64,000 nucleotides of DNA from NCBI GenBank assembly GCA_002478115.1, contig DLMH01000020.1, forward strand, positions 124,001 to 188,000. Direction: 5' to 3'. A program made the translations under genes and the position numbers. How positions within the stretch are numbered: the first letter of the stretch is position 1; each line of letters starts with the position of its first letter. Source of the stretch: Candidatus Acidiferrum typicum. Its GTDB lineage: Bacteria > Acidobacteriota > Terriglobia > Acidiferrales > UBA7541. The notes under the pieces are model-generated. The model had not been told where the DNA came from. It worked only from the letters and a program-made list of their open reading frames with translations, and made no database searches. Positions 53,563-61,924 of this stretch are shown here, in pieces.

Positions 53563-55282
53563 GACTGGTGAGACTACGGTCCATCGCGAAGTCCGCTCAG
53601 TCCTCTCTGAATTCGAACGGCACAAGCACGCGGTGGCGCAAGTCCTCCGCGAAGTGAACGCGGCGGCGTACCAAGCTAAGCAAGAATCGCTGAAGCGTTC
53701 CGTCGAGGATCTGACTCACAAGCTGGCGGAAGATCGTTTTTATCTCACGGTGGTGGGACAGTTTAGTCGCGGGAAAAGCACGCTGATGAATGCCATTCTC
53801 GGCAGAGAGTATCTGCCGTCGGGCATCGTTCCCGTGACGTCAGCGATTACGGCCGTGAGCTATGGAAGCCAGGAGCGCGTCATTCTGCACTTCGCGGGGA
53901 GCAATCTGACAACCCAAATCAAGATCAACGAACTCGCGGACTTCATCACCGAGCGGACGAATCCCGGCAACCGCAATCGAATCGAAATGGCGGAGGTGCA
54001 GGTTCCCGTCGAGATCCTGCAGCGCGGGTTTTTCCTGGTTGACACACCGGGTCTCGGCTCGGCGATCCGCGAGAATACCGCGACGACATTGAGTTTCCTC
54101 CCGAATGCAGATGCCATCGTATTCCTGACAAGTTGTGACGCGCCTCTGACCGCCGGAGAGTTGGGGTATCTGCGTCAGTGTCGGTCTGCGGTGCGCCAGT
54201 TGTTTGTTGTGGTGAACAAGATGGACTTGGTGCCTGAGGACGAGAGAGCGGACGTCATCGATTTTGTGAAGTCTAAGGCGCAGGAAGAGCTGGGTGAAGG
54301 GGACGTGCGAGTCTATGCGGTTTCGGCCCGCGACGCGCTGACGGCGAGAATGGCGACAGACGCGGCCAAGCTGGACGGAAGCGGCTTGCTTCCCTTACAA
54401 GAGGACTTGATTGCGTATCTGACTTCCCACAAGCACGAGGATCTTCTCCTGCAGGCCTGCGACCGAGCCGCGGAAATGATTGCCGCAAGCAGCGTCCCGG
54501 AGAGGCATGATTTGCTCGGCCGTATCACAACGCTCCGCGCCGAAATCGAGCACGGTGCGGTAATGGACAAAAGGCGCGGCCGTGGGACGCGTGAACACGT
54601 CGAACCGGCGCAATCACCGGATTCGTTGTTGCGGGTGAGCTGCATGGTCTGCGATCGCATTGTCGACGCAGTCTTCAATTTTTTTAGATCCTACCAATAC
54701 GAGCTCTCTGTTTCGGCTGAGGTACAGCATCGCCATGCAGACGCAGGTGGTTTTTGTGCGATGCATACATGGCAGTATGCAAATCTCGCATCTCCGCAGG
54801 GGATTTGCAGCGCCTATCCACAGGTGCTCTTCCGCTTCAGTGAGGATTTGCGGGATCTTGCGGAAGGTCGCGCTTCGAAACACGGATCGAACGGGGTCGC
54901 GGGCCCGCCCTTGCCCGCAGGCGAAAGCTGTCCCGCCTGCCAGAAAGCCGTGGAGGCGGAGAAAACTGCGATTCGAGAGATCGCTGACGCTTTGCAGAGC
55001 GAATCCAATGGGGAAGGAACTTCCCGACAGAGTGTGTGCCTGACTCATCTCGAGGGTCTGCTGCACGTGTTGTCGAATACGACGACCGCGAAACGCATAC
55101 TGCTCCAGGAGAGCGAAGCGTTTCGCCGTATCGCCGAAAACTTGCAACGCTATGCGCTGAAGCATGAAGGAAGGCGCAGCGATCTCATTTCTGAAGAGGA
55201 GTGGCAAGCTCCGAAACAGGCCCTAACTTTGCTAACGGGGCACCGCAATGTGCAGCCAGATGCCCTCAAAAGGCGGCAGTGA
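53537..55282 (+). CDS. Dynamin-like GTPase with C-terminal Cys/His (CxxC-CxxH)2 module
   Basis: A 581-residue protein. ATG 53537 has AAGGA about eleven bases upstream and lies inside the 3' end of the preceding gene. Residues 60-300 are a dynamin-type GTPase: P-loop GQFSRGKST (74-82), switch PVTSAITAV with the conserved Thr, DTPGLGS (169-175) and NKMD (227-230). The C-terminal part is not a dynamin stalk or paddle. It has Cys369-x2-Cys372, GFC407-x2-H410, Cys465-x2-Cys468 and VC501-x2-H504, two repeats of CxxC followed by CxxH, which could bind zinc or an iron-sulfur cluster; it recalls DUF6062-type proteins. Last gene of the fluoride-responsive operon A. Confidence 0.88.
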   Translation: MDQEKTPPETGETTVHREVRSVLSEFERHKHAVAQVLREVNAAAYQAKQESLKRSVEDLTHKLAEDRFYLTVVGQFSRGKSTLMNAILGREYLPSGIVPVTSAITAVSYGSQERVILHFAGSNLTTQIKINELADFITERTNPGNRNRIEMAEVQVPVEILQRGFFLVDTPGLGSAIRENTATTLSFLPNADAIVFLTSCDAPLTAGELGYLRQCRSAVRQLFVVVNKMDLVPEDERADVIDFVKSKAQEELGEGDVRVYAVSARDALTARMATDAAKLDGSGLLPLQEDLIAYLTSHKHEDLLLQACDRAAEMIAASSVPERHDLLGRITTLRAEIEHGAVMDKRRGRGTREHVEPAQSPDSLLRVSCMVCDRIVDAVFNFFRSYQYELSVSAEVQHRHADAGGFCAMHTWQYANLASPQGICSAYPQVLFRFSEDLRDLAEGRASKHGSNGVAGPPLPAGESCPACQKAVEAEKTAIREIADALQSESNGEGTSRQSVCLTHLEGLLHVLSNTTTAKRILLQESEAFRRIAENLQRYALKHEGRRSDLISEEEWQAPKQALTLLTGHRNVQPDALKRRQ

Positions 55283-55307
55283 AGCCATGGAAACGTGACG
55301 GAATCGC

Positions 55308-55335
55308 TTGACGGAAATCACGCATCTCCTATACA
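55308..55335 (+). promoter_or_regulatory. Sigma70-type promoter of fluoride-response operon B
   Basis: TTGACG (55308-55313), 16-base spacer, TATACA (55330-55335). The start would be near 55342, nine bases before the aptamer, closely matching the layout of promoter A. Confidence 0.75.
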
Positions 55336-55350
55336 TTTGATTCATACGAT

Positions 55351-55402
55351 GGGTGTTGGAGTTCACCCTAAACCGCCCCATTTTTGGGCAGATGACTCCT
55401 AC
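55351..55402 (+). promoter_or_regulatory. Fluoride riboswitch B (crcB motif)
   Basis: P1 is GGGTG (55351-55355) with CACCC (55364-55368) around loop TTGGAGTT. AAACCGC follows (55370-55376). P3 is GCCC (55375-55378) with GGGC (55386-55389) around an AT-rich loop. Then GATGACTCCTAC (55391-55402), whose ACTCC pairs with loop GGAGT. P1 differs in sequence from riboswitch A (GGCGA/TCGCC) while both stay paired, and the unpaired AACCGC and ATGACTCCT are identical. This is covariation expected of the same aptamer. Confidence 0.93.
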
Positions 55403-55466
55403 CAGGTTTTCCTGCTTGGTGGGATTCTGTGCTGAAGCTGCAAGTACCCACCTCCTGAAAACCTGG
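55402..55466 (+). promoter_or_regulatory. Expression platform of riboswitch B
   Basis: CCAGGTTTTC (55402-55411) with GAAAACCTGG (55457-55466) forms a perfect 10-bp stem, enclosing a second perfect stem GGTGGG (55418-55423) with CCCACC (55447-55452). The first C of the outer stem is the last base of the aptamer, so aptamer folding and this hairpin could compete. No T-run follows; the mechanism is unclear. Confidence 0.6.
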
Positions 55467-55534
55467 AAGCAGATCACGAGTTAGAGTGACCGCAGAGAAT
55501 CTCTGTGAACGGTTGCTCGGACTGTGAGGGCGGC

Positions 55535-57664
55535 ATGTCATCTGAGGATCACAATTCTCCCGCAAACCTGAATGAGTATCAGGCGCGGTGTCTTCGTGTC
55601 ACTTGCGAGTACGTAGACAAAGTAATCGGCGAAATTGAACATATCCTCCATTCCGCCGCATCGAAAGCGGCCTTTCCCCGCTACATCCAAGACATCACCC
55701 CAACGCAGAGAAGAACCATCGAGGACTACCTCTCACGGATTCGAGCACAGCTCGCAAGAGTTCTCGACGGACAAGGAATCCCACGTCCAGAGGCATGGGT
55801 TCCAACGAGTCGAGCCGTCTATACGGCATTGACGACGATCGACATCGCGCTTGAGGAACTGCGGCCGCGTTACATGAAGGGATATGGCGAGGTGGCTCCC
55901 GAACTGGCCACGGAACTCGAAGGAATCAGCGGAGAACTTCGCGGCCTGACCGAACGTTTGAATCGGTACCTGATGCAGGATGCGGGTCAGGACCTGCGCC
56001 AGCGGCTCGAACGACTGGAGCAAACCTCGGACGAGCTCGAACTGTTGGGAAAGATAGAACGGGTGGTGACGGAGCGTGGGCTCGTGGAATTCCGAAGTAC
56101 GATTGCGGGAATCACGGACCGCCTCGAGGATCGAAGCCTTGAAATCGCCGTGTTCGGGCGGGTGAGCTCCGGGAAATCCTCTCTATTGAATGCCATTTTG
56201 GGCGAAGAAATTCTCCCCGTTGGAGTCACACCCATCACCGCCGTGCCGACGCGCATTCGGTATGGGGAGATGCCACGGCTCACAGTCTGGTACGCGGAGA
56301 GGCGCCTTCCAGAGACTCTCGAGATTGGCCACTTAGCCGAAGTGGCGAGCGAGAAAGGGAACCCGCAGAACGAGAAGAGAGTCACGCGAATTATCGTGGA
56401 TCTTCCGTCGGCGCGTCTCCGCAAAGGCACCACGTTTGTGGACACTCCGGGGCTCGGTTCGCTGGCAACCAGCGGCGCTTCCGAGACCCTGGCCTACCTG
56501 CCAAACTGCGACTTGGGTCTGGTGCTCATCGATGCGGGCTCCACGTTGACACAAGAAGATCTGCAGACCATCCAGGCCCTTCAAGATGCAAGTATTCCCG
56601 TCCAAGTGTTGCTCAGCAAGGCGGATCTGCTGACTCCGCAAGAAGTCGACGACCTGATCCGATATGTGAAGGAAAACATTGTGAAACTGTGCAGCGTCGA
56701 GGTCCCGGTGCACGCTGTGAGCGCGATCGTGGGACACCGCGAACTTCTCACGCAATGGTTCGAAGCAGAGATTCTGCCTCTCTACCAGCGGAGCCAAGAT
56801 CTGAAGTCGCTCTCGGTGAAACGCAAGGTGGGAACGCTGCGGGACGCGGTCGTGGCTGTGCTTTCCACGAGAGTACGCAGGAGTAAGGGCATTTCCGGGA
56901 CCGCCCCCGAGGCTATTCGCGAAGTAGAGGCAGGGCTGCGCAAGGCTACTGGCCGGATTCCACAGCTGCAAATTGAACTGGAACGGGACATCAGGGCATT
57001 TTCGGGAGACACGGGCTGGCTCGTGGAACGGGCCGCCGACCGGCTCGCCCAAGAATGGAAGGAGGATAAGGACAGCCCCGCCGGTCCTGGTCTCGTAGTC
57101 TATGAGAGCATTGTAAGCGACGTTCACCAGCAGGCGAAGGTGTACCGCCAACACCTGGAGAGTCTGGCCAGCGATCTTCACGCCGAGTTGAAAAATGCGG
57201 AAAAGGCACTGGGTCTTCCCAGTGGTCCCACCGAAGAGGAGTTTACTTCGGTGATTCGAGCAATGCCCGTATTCGATTTTGCCGCACGCGACCTTCAACT
57301 TGCACCGCCCTTTTGGAGCCGCCTTTTGGGCAATGCGGGCTTGCGGATCGCCGCGCGACGAGCAATTCGTTCGAAGCTCGAAAGTTATTTATCGAACGTG
57401 GTGTCGATCTATGGTGGCGTTTTTAAGGACTGGAGTTCCTCCGTTGTGAATGTACTGGCCAAGCGATTTGCAAACTACGCGGACAGCTATCGTGCGCAGG
57501 CAGAACGGGCACAATCGGGTTCTACCTTGGGAGCCGAGGAAGTTCACGCATTGTTGACCGATCTCCGGACTCTGGGCGGGAAGGTCACCCCAACCGAGCC
57601 CGGTCTGCCAGTTGTCGCGAACGAACTTTGGACGGTGCAGGCTGAGGAGGGGAGGAATCGTTGA
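55535..57664 (+). CDS. Dynamin-like GTPase (second)
   Basis: A 709-residue protein. ATG 55535 (MSSEDHNSPANLNEYQ) follows GAGGG; an upstream GTG at 55505 is possible. Residues 20-195 are helical (EYVDKVIGEIEHILHSAASK; coiled LRQRLERLEQTSDELELLGK). The GTPase domain has FGRVSSGKSSLLNAILG (about 207-223), TPITAVPT, DTPGLGS (about 303) and SKAD (about 361). The C-terminal 350 residues are a long helical stalk with hydrophobic PPFWSRLLGNAGLRIAARRA, possibly a membrane-touching tip. First gene after fluoride riboswitch B; the ATPase gene overlaps its stop by four bases. Confidence 0.88.
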   Translation: MSSEDHNSPANLNEYQARCLRVTCEYVDKVIGEIEHILHSAASKAAFPRYIQDITPTQRRTIEDYLSRIRAQLARVLDGQGIPRPEAWVPTSRAVYTALTTIDIALEELRPRYMKGYGEVAPELATELEGISGELRGLTERLNRYLMQDAGQDLRQRLERLEQTSDELELLGKIERVVTERGLVEFRSTIAGITDRLEDRSLEIAVFGRVSSGKSSLLNAILGEEILPVGVTPITAVPTRIRYGEMPRLTVWYAERRLPETLEIGHLAEVASEKGNPQNEKRVTRIIVDLPSARLRKGTTFVDTPGLGSLATSGASETLAYLPNCDLGLVLIDAGSTLTQEDLQTIQALQDASIPVQVLLSKADLLTPQEVDDLIRYVKENIVKLCSVEVPVHAVSAIVGHRELLTQWFEAEILPLYQRSQDLKSLSVKRKVGTLRDAVVAVLSTRVRRSKGISGTAPEAIREVEAGLRKATGRIPQLQIELERDIRAFSGDTGWLVERAADRLAQEWKEDKDSPAGPGLVVYESIVSDVHQQAKVYRQHLESLASDLHAELKNAEKALGLPSGPTEEEFTSVIRAMPVFDFAARDLQLAPPFWSRLLGNAGLRIAARRAIRSKLESYLSNVVSIYGGVFKDWSSSVVNVLAKRFANYADSYRAQAERAQSGSTLGAEEVHALLTDLRTLGGKVTPTEPGLPVVANELWTVQAEEGRNR

Positions 57665-58494
57665 GCGCTCCCCGCTCAATGCTCGCCTTCTCTGCGGAGG
57701 CAGGGATCTTCCTCGGCCGGCAGAGCGAACTCGCGCGTCTTCAGGAAGCGATTCGGAAACGCGCGAGTCTACTCATTTGGGGAGCATCCAATTCCGGGAA
57801 AACTGCGTTAGTGGCCCGAACTCTCTCGAATCTGCCCGAAAGAATAACGCGGCGCTGCGTCTGTGCCTGTGGCAACGGAGCCCCTCAGGAGATCCTTCGA
57901 GAAATCGCGCAAGGATTTGTGGAAGATTCGCTGTTCCGCTCGAAGTTCCGTGCCGATACCGGTTTCGGGGCCTCCTTCTCGCATTGGGTGAGAGCACAAA
58001 CCAGCTTGCGTTTGCGCGGTCTTCTCTACCGTGCGGCGGGCGCTGGCGAATACTGGATTTTTCTGGAAGACCTCGTGCCAATGACACACATGCTGGCACG
58101 CATTATCAAGGAATTGATGTTGAACCAGGAGACTCCCATTTACGCGGTCGCACAGGGATGGACGTACAGCGAACTGGGCCATGGCGCTCAATTGTATTGG
58201 AACGACCGGCAAAGATTGCACGTGGGCGGGCTTACTCTACCCGTGGCGAAGGAACTCCTCGAAATGTGCATCCGGCGCTTCGGACTCGAGCGGTTTGACC
58301 TCGAAGGCTTTCGCGAGGACATTCTGGATTTCAGCGGATTGTTGCCGGGAGCCATCTTTCGAATGTGTGCTGCGGCTGCGGGCGCGCACTACCACTACGA
58401 GGGGCGAATCAAAACCAAGCTGCTCCATGTGGATTATTTAATGAACCATTGTGAAAGCTCCCCGGTGAGTTCAGTTCGCAAAAGGAATTTCTGA
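57661..58494 (+). CDS. AAA-type ATPase
   Basis: A 277-residue P-loop ATPase. TTG 57661 overlaps the previous TGA (TTGA) and follows GGGGAGGA by four bases, a strong site for a TTG start. It begins GIFLGRQSELARLQEAI, typical of an STAND/ORC-like ATPase, with Walker A GASNSGKTAL (41-50) and Walker B YWIFLEDLVP (Glu136-Asp137). The C-terminal part looks like a helical lid (GLTLPVAKELLEMCIRRFGL, then EGFREDILDFSGLLPGAIFR), without extra repeats. In context it may remodel or load the two neighbouring GTPases. No closer family assignment is possible by eye. Confidence 0.82.
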   Translation: MSAPRSMLAFSAEAGIFLGRQSELARLQEAIRKRASLLIWGASNSGKTALVARTLSNLPERITRRCVCACGNGAPQEILREIAQGFVEDSLFRSKFRADTGFGASFSHWVRAQTSLRLRGLLYRAAGAGEYWIFLEDLVPMTHMLARIIKELMLNQETPIYAVAQGWTYSELGHGAQLYWNDRQRLHVGGLTLPVAKELLEMCIRRFGLERFDLEGFREDILDFSGLLPGAIFRMCAAAAGAHYHYEGRIKTKLLHVDYLMNHCESSPVSSVRKRNF

Positions 58495-58544
58495 AATGAC
58501 ACTTGAATCGCCGAGAACTCGGAAAGGTTCGGTAGGGTTGCATA

Positions 58545-60320
58545 ATGACAACGAACAGGACAAATGCTTTGGTGAATAACGATTCCCACGGCCCAACAGG
58601 CAAGGCTGAGGTCGGCACTTCCGAGGGAGTTGATGTTGGTTCGACCCTTCAGCGGCTAGCGGAAATTGCTCGCGAGTTTGGCTCCGAATGGGTTGCGGAT
58701 GATGCTTCGGGGCTGGCCGAGCGCGTGGCAGAAGGTCGCTTTTATGTGGCATGCATCGGGCAGTTCAAACGCGGGAAATCGACAGTCCTGAATGCTTTGC
58801 TTGGAGATTCGGTCCTGCCCACTGGCGTGGTTCCCATTACCGCCGTCCCGACAGTCGTCCGGTTTGGGAGAACGAGGAGGGCGCGGGTGCGGTTCCGCGG
58901 CGGAAACTGGGTGGACGCCAGGCCAGAAGAATTGCAGCAGTTCGTCTCGGAGGAACACAATCCCGAAAATGCCAAGGGCGTGGCTGGGGTGGAAGTTTTC
59001 GTACCCAGCCCTCTTCTGGCCACTGGCATGTGTTTCGTGGACACCCCCGGGCTCGGTTCCGTGTTCGCCGGCAATACGGCCGCCACGCAGGCATTTATTC
59101 CCCACATCGATGCCGCGCTTGTGGTTGTCGGCGCCGATCCCCCGATCGCAGGAGAAGAACTCACGCTGGTGGAAGAGGTAGGCCGCCAGGTGCACGAGGT
59201 GATTGTTGTCTTGAACAAGGCGGACCGCACGTCGGACGCCGAACGTAAGATCGCGGAGTCCTTCACTCGAAAGGTATTAGACAAACGTCTTGGGAGGGCC
59301 ATCGGACCGATCTACGAAGTGAGTGGGGCCGAACGGCTCGAGCATCGTGGCCCGGAGCGGGACTGGAGCAAGCTTGTGGATGCCCTGCAAGGAATGATCG
59401 TGGAATCCGGCAGAGACATCGTCCGGCGCGCCGGAGAACGGGGCGTCCATCGTTTGGGCGAGGAATTGTTAAACATCGCGTTCGAGGAACGTGACGCGTT
59501 GTTGCGTCCCATCGAAGAGTCGGAACAGCGCATTGCAGCCATGCGGACGACGATTGCCGAGGCGGAACGCTCACTCCACGATCTGAGCTATCTCTTCATG
59601 GGGGATCAGCATCGTCTCTCCGATCTGTTTCTTTCGCGGCGAAAGGCCTTTCTGGCGGAAGCTTTGCCTCAAGCAAGAGCGGAATTCGAGAGGGAGTTAC
59701 AAGACATCCCGCGGCGTTACGGCCCGCGCTTCCGTCGTCGGGTGTTGCACCTTGCACAAACCGTTGCTTCGCGCCACGTGCTGCCTTGGCTTCCGAGGGA
59801 GCAAGCTCGTGCCGAGGAAGAATATCGCGCGGTTGCGACTCGGTTTGTCAACATCGGAAATGATTTCCTAAAAAAGCTGTCGGAATCAGGTGTTCCGGAA
59901 CTCGCGCGTATGCCAAATGCTCTTGACCCTGAAAAAGGCTTTCGCGTGCGGTCACGATTCCGCTTCGAGGAACTGATCAACGTCGCTCAACCGCCCTCGC
60001 CTCTGCGATACCTGGCGGACATTGTTCTCGGCTTAGTCTGGGCCTTTCCCGTAATCGAAAGTAAGGCCCGGGATTTCTTGGAATATCTGCTGGAGATGAA
60101 CAGTACGCGGGTGCAGTCGGACGTTGTCGATCGCGTGCAGGAGAGCGAGGGACAGCTCGAAGTGGAGATCCGAAAGCTGCTTCACGAGGTAAGCCGGGTC
60201 GCAGAACGCGCGCTGGAAAATGCGCGCGAAGCCAAGGAGCAGGGCGCCGCGGCGGTGGAAGCGAAGCTCGCTCGCCTGCGCGCCAGGGAAGAGGAGATTC
60301 AATCGCTTTTGGAAGATTGA
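58545..60320 (+). CDS. Dynamin-like GTPase (third) with hydrophobic segment
   Basis: A 591-residue bacterial dynamin-like protein. ATG 58545 follows TAGGG. GTPase motifs: GQFKRGKSTVLNALLG (72-87), PITAVPTVV, DTPGLGS (166-172), NKAD (224-227). A long helical stalk follows (ERDALLRPIEESEQRIAAMR; FLAEALPQARAEFERELQDI), then a hydrophobic segment PLRYLADIVLGLVWAFPVIE near residues 490-510 that could be the membrane paddle, and a charged coiled-coil tail (ENAREAKEQGAAAVEAKLAR). This is the most dynamin-like of the three. The gene lies 50 bp after the ATPase and ends four bases before the zinc-ribbon protein. Confidence 0.9.
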   Translation: MTTNRTNALVNNDSHGPTGKAEVGTSEGVDVGSTLQRLAEIAREFGSEWVADDASGLAERVAEGRFYVACIGQFKRGKSTVLNALLGDSVLPTGVVPITAVPTVVRFGRTRRARVRFRGGNWVDARPEELQQFVSEEHNPENAKGVAGVEVFVPSPLLATGMCFVDTPGLGSVFAGNTAATQAFIPHIDAALVVVGADPPIAGEELTLVEEVGRQVHEVIVVLNKADRTSDAERKIAESFTRKVLDKRLGRAIGPIYEVSGAERLEHRGPERDWSKLVDALQGMIVESGRDIVRRAGERGVHRLGEELLNIAFEERDALLRPIEESEQRIAAMRTTIAEAERSLHDLSYLFMGDQHRLSDLFLSRRKAFLAEALPQARAEFERELQDIPRRYGPRFRRRVLHLAQTVASRHVLPWLPREQARAEEEYRAVATRFVNIGNDFLKKLSESGVPELARMPNALDPEKGFRVRSRFRFEELINVAQPPSPLRYLADIVLGLVWAFPVIESKARDFLEYLLEMNSTRVQSDVVDRVQESEGQLEVEIRKLLHEVSRVAERALENAREAKEQGAAAVEAKLARLRAREEEIQSLLED

Positions 60321-60324
60321 GGAA

Positions 60325-60816
60325 ATGCTTTCCTTCTTCTGTCCCTATTGCTGGAGAAGAGTCTCCGAAAACGACTCGATTTGTCCCAAATGCGGCGGGG
60401 ACATCCGCGCAGCGGACGCCAGGCCGTTCGCGGAAAAGTTGCGCGCGGCGCTGCGCCACTCGGAGCCGCAGACACGAGTTCGTGCTGCCTGGATTCTCGG
60501 CGAGCGGAAGGAGGCCTCCGGCGTCCCAGATCTGACGGCGGTAGTCATCGAGGCGGACGATGCCTTCGTCGCGGAGGCTGCTGTCGAGGCCCTGGGCAAA
60601 ATCGGTGCGCAGGAGGCCATTGCCGTTTTAGAGCAAGCGCAAAACCACGGCACCGTCAGAGTGCGCTGGGCCGCACACAGGGCGCTCGATCAGATCAAAT
60701 CCCGGTGCGAGCAAAGGCTTGAAGCAGTTCCACGAAGGTGCGGCTGGGATGCAGGTCACTCCAATGACGGACGAGTTGGAGACACGGTTGGAACAGGCAC
60801 GGACCCAGGAGGGTGA
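60325..60816 (+). CDS. Zinc-ribbon HEAT-repeat protein
   Basis: A 163-residue protein. ATG 60325 follows TTGAGGAA, the GAGG overlapping the GTPase stop region. Residues 6-23 form a zinc ribbon, CPYC...CPKCGG (Cys6, Cys9, Cys20, Cys23). After a linker, HEAT-like units follow: RALRHSEPQTRVRAAWILGE-type helices, EAAVEALGKIGAQEAIAVLE and TVRVRWAAHRALDQIK. It is likely a protein-protein adaptor in the GTPase operon. The last 35 residues overlap the next gene in another frame and look non-conserved. Confidence 0.8.
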   Translation: MLSFFCPYCWRRVSENDSICPKCGGDIRAADARPFAEKLRAALRHSEPQTRVRAAWILGERKEASGVPDLTAVVIEADDAFVAEAAVEALGKIGAQEAIAVLEQAQNHGTVRVRWAAHRALDQIKSRCEQRLEAVPRRCGWDAGHSNDGRVGDTVGTGTDPGG

Positions 60817-61555
60817 CGGGCTCGTCGCGCTTCTCTACGACCCGAACCCGGAGGTCCTCGCTACACTCCTGGCGAATCCTCACCTGCAGGAACCGCACGT
60901 CCGGGTGCTAGTGCACCGGGCCGACCTGCCGGCGATCATTCTCGAATCGATTGCCCGCGAGCCGCGGTGGATCCGGAGCGAGCCCGTCCGGCTAGGTCTG
61001 GTCCAACATCCGCATACGCCGAGACTCGATGCGCTCACGCTTCTACGCCAACTCTTCGTATTCGACCTGGTGCGTGTTTGCTTGCATCTGGCCGCGCCTC
61101 CGAAGATCCGCCGCGTGGCAGAGGAACTCCTGGCCGAGCGCGCCGCGCAACTTCCGACCAGTGGCAAACTCGCACTTGCGCGCCGGGGACCTGCTCGTGT
61201 TGCAGGAGCGTTGTTGGCGGAAGGCCATGGCGATGTCCTCCCAGTGGTGCTAGTAAATCCGTTCTTGAACGAGGCGCAGGTGTTGCGCGTGCTTGCCCGT
61301 ATGAGCACGCCGAAACAAGTGATCGTGGCGGTGGCCGAGCATCCAAAATGGAGCGTGCGCTACAGCGTGCGTCTCGCCCTTCTGCGCAGCGTGCACACAC
61401 CTGTCAGCGTGGCACTTCAGTTCTTGCCCAATCTTCTTCTCCACGATTTGCGAGAACTGCTGTGTGCAGGAGGCATAGCAACGCATCTTCGGGAGCACGT
61501 GAAACGGGAGATCGCCCGCCGTAGCGGAGGAAGTCCGCCTCGCCAGCCTCATTGA
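60764..61555 (+). CDS. Helical repeat protein, last gene of operon B
   Basis: A 263-residue helical protein made of short alpha-alpha units around the phrase LLANPHLQEPHVRVLVHRAD, then AREPRWIRSEPVRLGLVQHP, LVNPFLNEAQVLRVLARMST and AEHPKWSVRYSVRLALLRSV. The NP-x-(L/V)-x-x-x-x-V pattern recurs about every 35-40 residues, as in HEAT or leucine-rich-variant repeats. It overlaps the zinc-ribbon gene by 53 bases; ATG 60749 is an alternative start. No enzyme motif seen. A second scaffold for the GTPase system is the simplest inference. A 12-bp palindrome GAGAACGTTCTC lies just after its stop (61568-61579). Confidence 0.75.
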   Translation: MTDELETRLEQARTQEGDGLVALLYDPNPEVLATLLANPHLQEPHVRVLVHRADLPAIILESIAREPRWIRSEPVRLGLVQHPHTPRLDALTLLRQLFVFDLVRVCLHLAAPPKIRRVAEELLAERAAQLPTSGKLALARRGPARVAGALLAEGHGDVLPVVLVNPFLNEAQVLRVLARMSTPKQVIVAVAEHPKWSVRYSVRLALLRSVHTPVSVALQFLPNLLLHDLRELLCAGGIATHLREHVKREIARRSGGSPPRQPH

Positions 61556-61702
61556 TTCCTCCTGGTGGAGAACGTTCTCTCAACCCAAGAAGTGGGACCG
61601 AACCCAAAATCCCCTGGGCAGACCGGCTAAGCTCGTCTACACGCCTTACCTCTGTGGCCCCTTCTTCTGGCGACTCCCAGAAAAATGTACCGGTACCGAA
61701 GA

Positions 61703-61750
61703 TTTTTCCTTACTTTTTCCCTTCTCGATGTTCCTTAAATAAGTAGGGAG
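61703..61750 (+). repeat. Copy 1 of a triple intergenic repeat
   Basis: Contains CTTACTTTTTCC (61709-61720), then GATGTTCC and AAGTAGGG. The outer CCTTACTT and AAGTAGGG can pair, making a hairpin. Copies 2 and 3 follow 99 and then 123 bases later. Confidence 0.8.
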
Positions 61751-61801
61751 CCGTGGTCGGCACGCCAACTCCCGGTTCGGGCTACCTCCCAACAGCTAAA
61801 G

Positions 61802-61848
61802 TTTTTTCTTACTTTTTCCCGTTTGGATGTTCCCCAGTAAGTGAGGCG
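61802..61848 (+). repeat. Copy 2 of a triple intergenic repeat
   Basis: CTTACTTTTTCC at 61808-61819, then CGTTTGGATGTTCC and AAGTGAGG. The closing stem CTTACTT/AAGTGAG is retained through a G-T pair. Confidence 0.8.
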
Positions 61849-61924
61849 GGCCGACAGAGCCGGGATTGATTCGACGGGAAGACAGAAAATGAAGATTCTG
61901 GGACACATCCGTGCTGATCAAACT

